Origin: Promethearchaeota archaeon
GTDB taxonomy: Archaea > Asgardarchaeota > Lokiarchaeia > Sigyniarchaeales > SOKP01
DNA length: 11,241 nucleotides
Direction of reading: 5' to 3'
Assembly (NCBI GenBank): GCA_030612905.1
Contig: JAUWNA010000030.1
Span: forward strand, 1-11,241
In this document: one piece after another, positions 1 to 6,100 of the stretch
Layout: each line of letters begins with the position of its first letter
Position numbering within the stretch: position 1 is the first letter of the stretch
Notes under the pieces: model-generated
What the model saw: the letters and a program-made list of their open reading frames with translations, nothing else
Database searches by the model: none
What the model was told of the DNA's origin: nothing
Program-made: the position numbers and the translations under genes

Positions 1-1274
1 TGGGAGATGTTAATAATTATACATTAGTTTTTAGAAACATAGGTTCTGATTTTGCTAAAAACATAAACATTTCAATACTAATTCCAGGAATAATTTACGA
101 TCCAATCAACTTTACTGTTGAAGAAAATTATCTAAAATACAATATAGCTGAACTTGCTCCTTACACAGAAAAGCAAGTAAGTTTTTCTTTTTACGTTCCA
201 AATACTGCAGTAATTAGCAGTACAAATATTAGTTATAGCACCCCAGAACATGTCCAGAATTTAAATTCAACTATTTTAGAAACTTATCCTAATCACATCT
301 GTTTTTCCGCTCCCATTGATTATTTAACTCGTTTTCCTTATATTAAAACAGTAGAGATTTATTTTAGTGCTTCGAATCTTGCTCCCTCAATAGGAGAAGA
401 ACTCAACTTGTCCGTTCACGTTAAAAACAACGGTCTTGAAGGATTTAACATTCAAAACTTAACTATATCAATGAATGATCAGTTTGGGGATTTAGCACGC
501 ATTTATAACGAAGCTTTAATTATAGCGGAGATAGGATATAATGAAATTAAAGCTTTTAACATAACTTTAATCAAACGCGATTGGAAAGGGTATTTTTATC
601 CATCCATTAATTACGTGGAAAATTTAGACAAAAATTTAATTCAAATTGCTTCTTCAGAACCATTAATATTAGGGAGAATTAATTTTTCTATTGTTAAATC
701 AGTTGATAAGAACCAAGTTGAAATTGGGGACATTATAACCGTTAAACTTAATGTTAAAAATGTTGGAACAATTTGTGCTAAAAACATAAGCGTAAACGAC
801 ATTATTAGCTTCAACGACATTGAATTCAACTTAATAAGTGGTAGTCTTATTAACACGATCTCCTGTTTGCAACCAGGAGAGAATATAACCTTTTCATATA
901 AAATTCAAGCTTTAACTCAAGCCCAATTAAAGTTAAAACCTGCCAGTATTGAGTATTATTACCTATTGAAGTTCAAGGATACTTCTAATATAGTTGAGGT
1001 TAAAGTAGTAATTCCTAAAATAATTCAAGTCTTTTTTATTTTAGGTCCAATGTTAATTTCTTTAACAGTTTTAACCATTTTCATTTGGAAAACAAAAAAA
1101 TATAAAGCCAAAAAGTACGAACTTCAACGGAACGAGCTAATGCTTTTCAGTATTTCTGGCAGCAGTACTGTTCTAAAAATTGAGAATACTTTAAGAGATA
1201 GATTTAATTCAATTTCTAAGATTCAACGCGAAGAAATTATAGAAAAAGAAAATGGAGGTGGATCTATTAGCTGA
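1..1274 (+). CDS. Surface protein with DUF11/CARDB-like repeats and C-terminal membrane anchor (5' end outside window)
   Basis: The reading frame (first full codon at position 3) is open to the left edge, so this is the last 423 residues of a longer protein. Three tandem beta-sandwich modules are visible, each opening with the hallmark 'G(D/E)-x-hydrophobic strand-(R/K)N-x-G' pattern: GDVNNYTLVFRNIGSD at residue 1, GEELNLSVHVKNNG near 131 and EIGDIITVKLNVKNVG near 240. The last also shows the DUF11-type ending (SGSLINTISCLQPGENITFSY). Such domains are known from archaeal S-layer-like and adhesive surface proteins. A hydrophobic helix at about 340-362 is followed by a Lys-rich stop-transfer (KTKKYKAKK) and a roughly 60-residue, probably helical, cytoplasmic tail. 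Sequons (NxS/T) are frequent before the helix. Topology inferred: large outside part, small inside tail. The TGA stop overlaps the start of the downstream protease gene, implying one operon. Similar CARDB/COG1361-type proteins are often found beside MacB/SalY-type permeases in archaea, which fits the gene after next. Exact ligand unknown. Confidence 0.85.
   Translation, partial: GDVNNYTLVFRNIGSDFAKNINISILIPGIIYDPINFTVEENYLKYNIAELAPYTEKQVSFSFYVPNTAVISSTNISYSTPEHVQNLNSTILETYPNHICFSAPIDYLTRFPYIKTVEIYFSASNLAPSIGEELNLSVHVKNNGLEGFNIQNLTISMNDQFGDLARIYNEALIIAEIGYNEIKAFNITLIKRDWKGYFYPSINYVENLDKNLIQIASSEPLILGRINFSIVKSVDKNQVEIGDIITVKLNVKNVGTICAKNISVNDIISFNDIEFNLISGSLINTISCLQPGENITFSYKIQALTQAQLKLKPASIEYYYLLKFKDTSNIVEVKVVIPKIIQVFFILGPMLISLTVLTIFIWKTKKYKAKKYELQRNELMLFSISGSSTVLKIENTLRDRFNSISKIQREEIIEKENGGGSIS
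1254..1260 (+). promoter_or_regulatory. Strong Shine-Dalgarno GGAGGTG for the protease gene
   Basis: GGAGGTG is a full match to the sequence complementary to the archaeal 16S rRNA 3' end (anti-SD CACCTCC). It lies inside the last codons of the upstream gene (encoding part of its Gly-Gly-Gly stretch), 10 nt before the CTG at 1271. No comparable motif precedes the later GTG (1325) or ATG (1331), so this site decides the start of the protease. Confidence 0.75.
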
Positions 1275-4200
1275 AGAAACTAATAAAATTCACACTTATT
1301 TTATTTCTTATCATAGGTTCGACTGTGGGAATGAGTTTTATTTTTAATTTAATAATTCCATATAAATTAGATTTTGGAAAACAAGAGAATGTCGACGACC
1401 TACAGAGTTCAAATAATGGTAAAAAATCTGTTATCGTATTTTTTAATGAATCCACATTTAATGCCGATGCTAAAAATAAGTTTGAATTTTATGGAGGAAA
1501 TTTTAAAGAAAACGAAGAATGGAACGATTTGTTTAATAATTTTTCAGGATTCGCAGGAGTAATTCCTATAGAAAACATTTCTAAGTATAAAAGCGCGGTT
1601 CCAGATATAAACATAGAAACTGATGAAATTATTGAAGTTCAAATGAATTATGCAAGCATTCAAACCCAATCAGTTAATTCAACATGGTATATAAATGGTT
1701 ATAATGGAAATACAGATTCTTCAATTGCTGTTTTGGACAGTGGTGTAAATCTTAACCATGACTTTTTACAAGGTAGAATTACAGGTTGGCAGAATTTTAT
1801 TAGTCAAGATCCGATGACGGATGAGAATGGTCATGGCACATTCATATCTTCAGTTATTGCAGGCACTGGTACTTCAACTTATAATTCTAACAATCCTTCA
1901 ATAGTGAATTTATACGGCAATTATTCTCATTTAGATCTATTTGACGAATATTTACCTTCTAAAAACTATTCATTAAAAATCTTTTCCACTAATATATCAA
2001 AATCAGATTCGATTATCGCAATAAATTCCACAAGTAATTTTCAGTTAAACGAGATAGATGGATTTTGGTTTGAGTTATATCTTAATTCTAGTTTAGTAAA
2101 CTCGTCTCATATCCAAAATCCTAATCAATACTATACATTTATTCATAGTGTTCCTCAAATCGAACGAGGAATTTACGATTTGTACATAAAATATCACAAA
2201 AAAATTAATTCTATTCCTTTATTTTCGTTCAATTCGTCTGTTTCGTTCTTTCCAGAATCATATACTGAACATTTTAATCATTTTACAGGAATAGCTAACG
2301 CAACTAATATACTGGCATACAAGATCGTAAACCAAACTGGAAAAGGATATGTATCTGATTTAATATCAGCAATGGCAAGTGTAATTCAAAATCGAACTCA
2401 ACATCATATCGTTAGTGTTTGTTTAAGCATCGGTACTTTAGGAGAGGATGTTTCCGCTATTAACGCTGTAATTGATGACGTAATTGAAAACCATATTTTA
2501 GTAGTAATAGCCGCGGGAAATAAAGGGATTGAAGGTTCAGAACCCTTTAATAAGTTAGGTATGAATAAAAACGCGATTATCGTTGGGGCAATCAATGATA
2601 TGGATCAAATAACATCTTATAGTAGTATGGGGCGAGATGTAGGGAATAACATTCTAAAACCAGATATAGTTGCTCCTGGAGGTAGTAAATTACCAGGCCA
2701 CCGCTCGCTAATAAGTGCAGGTGCAAGATCGGATGAATCTACGGCATCATATGGTACATCAATTTCTACTGCGATTGTTTCAGCAGCAATCAATATTTTA
2801 ATAGACGCAAAATGGGGTAGTTGGACTGATTGGAATAATCAGGATTTATCGAAGTGGGTAAAAATACTCAAAGCGATTTTACTAATGACTGCTTCAGAAA
2901 CAACTCTTGAAAGAGAGGACGATCCCGAAACAGAAATTGATGAAAGTAATTACTCCCCATCGAAATATACTGGATTGTTAAATAGTTTAAAAGATGAACA
3001 TGAAGGATACGGAAGGTTAAACATACAAGCTGCTATTGATGCGTTAACTAAGAATATTGTGATAAATCAAACTGTAATTAACAGCTTAATTAATTCGGAA
3101 CAAGATCCTCTTGGTAATCATGTTTTTGCTAGAAAAATTACTTTACAAGAAGACATCCAATATCTATTTAATTTAACGGGTGTAGACGACAATGCTGATT
3201 TGGACTTATTCTTATTCTCGAACGAGTCTAATCAATATGGTGAACCCATATTAATACAATCAACACAAAAATGGTATGGAGATTTCGATTCGTTTTATTT
3301 CACACCGAAGCATAACCAAACAGAATGCGTTGTTATTGTGAAAGCTATCAAAGGTAATAGTAGTTTCGAGTTAAACGTCTCAAATGTTAAAAACTATTTC
3401 GTTCCTGAGTTAAAAGTCCCCGAAATTACTTATTTTGGTGGAACAAAAAATACTACTGTTATTAGCGTTCAAGAGTTTTATGGAAATGATCCCGCAAAAA
3501 ATTATACTATTGATAGTTATAGGTTTTACATAGAATATTTTGACAACGATAGTTTAAATGTACCTCCACAAGAAGTACTGGTACACATTGTTGAGACTTC
3601 AGAAAGTTATAATTTATTTCAATTAAACGAACTGGACAACAACTATACTGATGGAGCTATTTTTAGAAGCAATTTAGTAAAATTTTCTACTCCTAATACA
3701 TACCACTATTATTTTACTGCTAGTGATGGTTTACATCAAGCGAGATATCCCCAATCTGGAAATATAAGTATTACAATTGAATTTCCAACGGATAGCGAAA
3801 CATTTCCTTACACTCACGATTTTAACGAGGGTTACAGCGGTTGGACATACAATGGAACTGGTTGGGGTTTGCTAACGCAGTCTAATCAAAATGATAATCG
3901 TTCACTATTATATTCTGAGGAGTGGTCAGCAATGTATTTTGGTAGAGACCATAGTTATCCTTCGAATTACACTTATCAACCATATATTATTACAGAACCT
4001 TTTCCAAATGGTTCTTTAAGAAGTCCTTTATTGAACATAACACAGGTTAATGAGAATTTTACTCAAGTTTTTGCTAAGTTTGGTTTAAGAACAAGTATAA
4101 ATTCTGGAGATTTTATGTATTTGCAAATTAACCCAAATTGGACTGGTTGGATTACTTTAAAAACTTATACAAATGAAGAAAGAGATTGGTTCCTCGAAGA

Positions 4201-6070
4201 AATAAATATCACGCAATATATTGGTAATTACGTGCAATTTAGATTCCTCGCATTGCTAGACAGTGAGTTTGATCCTATTAATTATAAAGGACTAATGTTG
4301 GACTATTTTTCTTTAGAAAACCATACTAACCTTTATTCCCCCGAAATTGATTTTGTTCTCGAGGAGAACTTACTTGTAACTCAAGGTTTTAAATACGATA
4401 GCTTTACATTCTCTTGTAGATATTACGATTCTGATGGAAATTATCCCGAATTTGTATACCTTGAGATTGACAATAATAATTACTCTATGATAAATTTATT
4501 TGGAGACTGGAACATTAGTTCCAATTCTACCGGAAATCGCGGGATTCTGTTTGTTAAATCATTAATTATTGGTGATCTTTCTAATCTTTCTTTCAAATTT
4601 CATGTATTTGATGGAAAATTTCAAAATTCTACTATTTATTATAACCAAGATAATTCAATATTTAGTTTTCAAAACCCTAATGTATTTGAATTTAATGTAA
4701 ATCGAAACGATAAAATGATTGGATACGAATTCTCAAGTGAATTTTTATCAGAGTATTATGTTGTGGGGAGCCCCATACAAAAAGAATTAACTTCGTGGTT
4801 AAAGGGAGACAATACATGGCATATTACTTCTCGTTATAAGCAATTTTATCTTTATGGGGGTTTAGGTCAAAGTTTTGGTAGTAGCCTTAATCAAGGTTAC
4901 GAAACAAATTGGGATATTAAACTAATTACACACCCCTTACATGTTAGAGGTGAATATAAGGTTTACTTAAAGTATTATTTTGATATTTCTTTACAAAATG
5001 AATTCTTTTTAGAACTTGACGAACTCGATAAATGTACAGTTTCGATATCAAAAAATTTTGGTGAAAGTTGGATTATTCTTAAAGAATATTTCTTCGATAG
5101 CGAGATTCTTTATGGAAATGAATCGTTGGATATTTCGCAATTTTCTGATGAAGAAGTAATGATTATGTTTACTTTGTCTACCAACGATATTACTACAGGA
5201 TTTGGGCAAGGATGGTTGTTATCAAACATATATATTGGTTATAACAAGTCAACAGATTTTGTTACTCCTAATATCGAGATTCTTAGCCCTTCAAATGACG
5301 AATTAGTTAGTGGGATTTTTACATTGGAAGCAAATGTCAGCGATGATGTGGAATTAGACAACTCAAGGATATACATATATATTAACAACCAAATTGTTGA
5401 TAGGACTTTACTTAATTACGATCAAGCAACAGGCATTTTAACATTCCAATGGGATACAACGCTATACAAAGACGGGCGGTACGATATAAAAGTTGTAACA
5501 TTTGATAAAGAAGGTAATAGAGGCGAATCCTCTATATCCGTTGTAGTAGAAAATGGATTTATAGATTTGCGTACATGGGGAGTATGGTTAATAATAATCG
5601 CAAGTGTTCTAACTATTGGTATAATATCATATTTTATTGCTGAGAAAAGAGGTAAGTTTTGGATTAAAAATCGTAAAAATTCAAATGCCGAGAAAATGAG
5701 GTTAAAATATATTGATAGGGATCAAATAATCAAGAGGATAGAGTTAATAGAAACTAAAGACGAACAACAAAGACCATTAATTCTTCACTGTAAGTATTGT
5801 GGATCATGGTTTGAATCCAATAAATTCCACATTATATGTCCTGTATGCGAACACGATCAAATTTATGTATCATACAATTGTATGAATTGCGGAAAGTGGT
5901 ACTTTAAAGACGAACCGAGCTATGATTATTATTGTAAAAACAAAAATTGCCAAGGCGTTCGGTTAATAAAACGGGAAAAAGAAGAGATTAAATATATTTT
6001 AAATCAAGAAGGTAAACTTCTAAGAAAATATGAATTTAAAAATAAAAGATTTAGCATATTAGGCCCTTAA
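1271..6070 (+). CDS. Giant membrane-anchored subtilisin-family (S8) serine protease with cytoplasmic zinc-ribbon tail
   Basis: Start chosen at CTG 1271: it follows an in-frame TAG (1268-1270), sits 10 nt after GGAGGTG, overlaps the previous stop as CTGA and adds a signal peptide-like N-terminus (Lys-Lys, then a hydrophobic run). The more conservative start is GTG 1325. Numbering from CTG, 1599 aa. Residues about 52-127 resemble an I9 inhibitor-type propeptide. The catalytic domain (about 145-593) carries Asp156 (AVLDSG), His188 (NGHGT), oxyanion Asn417 (AAGN) and Ser497 (YGTSIST), so the protease is predicted active. An insert of about 136 residues (201-336) separates the His motif from the GIANATNILAYKI strand. 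A PPC-like domain follows (601-706), then Ig-like, jelly-roll/MAM-like, Ig-like, jelly-roll and a final Ig-like domain (to about 1430). One transmembrane helix spans about 1436-1458. The cytoplasmic tail has four Cys pairs (1507/1510, 1523/1526, 1537/1540, 1555/1560), a double zinc ribbon. About forty NxS/T sequons lie in the outer part and none in the tail. Likely role: cell-surface proteolysis; substrate unknown. Confidence 0.9.
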   Translation: MKKLIKFTLILFLIIGSTVGMSFIFNLIIPYKLDFGKQENVDDLQSSNNGKKSVIVFFNESTFNADAKNKFEFYGGNFKENEEWNDLFNNFSGFAGVIPIENISKYKSAVPDINIETDEIIEVQMNYASIQTQSVNSTWYINGYNGNTDSSIAVLDSGVNLNHDFLQGRITGWQNFISQDPMTDENGHGTFISSVIAGTGTSTYNSNNPSIVNLYGNYSHLDLFDEYLPSKNYSLKIFSTNISKSDSIIAINSTSNFQLNEIDGFWFELYLNSSLVNSSHIQNPNQYYTFIHSVPQIERGIYDLYIKYHKKINSIPLFSFNSSVSFFPESYTEHFNHFTGIANATNILAYKIVNQTGKGYVSDLISAMASVIQNRTQHHIVSVCLSIGTLGEDVSAINAVIDDVIENHILVVIAAGNKGIEGSEPFNKLGMNKNAIIVGAINDMDQITSYSSMGRDVGNNILKPDIVAPGGSKLPGHRSLISAGARSDESTASYGTSISTAIVSAAINILIDAKWGSWTDWNNQDLSKWVKILKAILLMTASETTLEREDDPETEIDESNYSPSKYTGLLNSLKDEHEGYGRLNIQAAIDALTKNIVINQTVINSLINSEQDPLGNHVFARKITLQEDIQYLFNLTGVDDNADLDLFLFSNESNQYGEPILIQSTQKWYGDFDSFYFTPKHNQTECVVIVKAIKGNSSFELNVSNVKNYFVPELKVPEITYFGGTKNTTVISVQEFYGNDPAKNYTIDSYRFYIEYFDNDSLNVPPQEVLVHIVETSESYNLFQLNELDNNYTDGAIFRSNLVKFSTPNTYHYYFTASDGLHQARYPQSGNISITIEFPTDSETFPYTHDFNEGYSGWTYNGTGWGLLTQSNQNDNRSLLYSEEWSAMYFGRDHSYPSNYTYQPYIITEPFPNGSLRSPLLNITQVNENFTQVFAKFGLRTSINSGDFMYLQINPNWTGWITLKTYTNEERDWFLEEINITQYIGNYVQFRFLALLDSEFDPINYKGLMLDYFSLENHTNLYSPEIDFVLEENLLVTQGFKYDSFTFSCRYYDSDGNYPEFVYLEIDNNNYSMINLFGDWNISSNSTGNRGILFVKSLIIGDLSNLSFKFHVFDGKFQNSTIYYNQDNSIFSFQNPNVFEFNVNRNDKMIGYEFSSEFLSEYYVVGSPIQKELTSWLKGDNTWHITSRYKQFYLYGGLGQSFGSSLNQGYETNWDIKLITHPLHVRGEYKVYLKYYFDISLQNEFFLELDELDKCTVSISKNFGESWIILKEYFFDSEILYGNESLDISQFSDEEVMIMFTLSTNDITTGFGQGWLLSNIYIGYNKSTDFVTPNIEILSPSNDELVSGIFTLEANVSDDVELDNSRIYIYINNQIVDRTLLNYDQATGILTFQWDTTLYKDGRYDIKVVTFDKEGNRGESSISVVVENGFIDLRTWGVWLIIIASVLTIGIISYFIAEKRGKFWIKNRKNSNAEKMRLKYIDRDQIIKRIELIETKDEQQRPLILHCKYCGSWFESNKFHIICPVCEHDQIYVSYNCMNCGKWYFKDEPSYDYYCKNKNCQGVRLIKREKEEIKYILNQEGKLLRKYEFKNKRFSILGP

Positions 6071-6083
6071 GTTTAATTAAACT
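6070..6083 (+). repeat. 14-bp perfect palindrome between protease and permease genes
   Basis: AGTTTAATTAAACT reads identically on both strands. Its first base is the last base of the protease stop codon and it ends 17 nt before the permease TTG. It could be an operator half-pair site or a weak RNA hairpin. In such AT-rich DNA a chance origin is quite possible, so only the palindrome itself is asserted. Confidence 0.4.
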
Positions 6084-6100
6084 AATAAAAGCTGGAAAAA

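Noticed and set aside
641..856. Minus-strand 71-codon hydrophobic open frame
   Set aside because: Antisense to the surface protein repeats; composition is the complement of Asn/Ile/Lys-rich coding DNA and no start signal is seen.
408..1274. A TTG at 408 as the start of a stand-alone gene
   Set aside because: The same frame is open all the way to the left edge and encodes more of the same beta-sandwich pattern, so this is an internal codon of a truncated gene.
1325..1333. GTG 1325 or ATG 1331 as protease start
   Set aside because: No Shine-Dalgarno precedes either one, and both remove the Lys-rich n-region and most of the hydrophobic segment; CTG 1271 is better supported.
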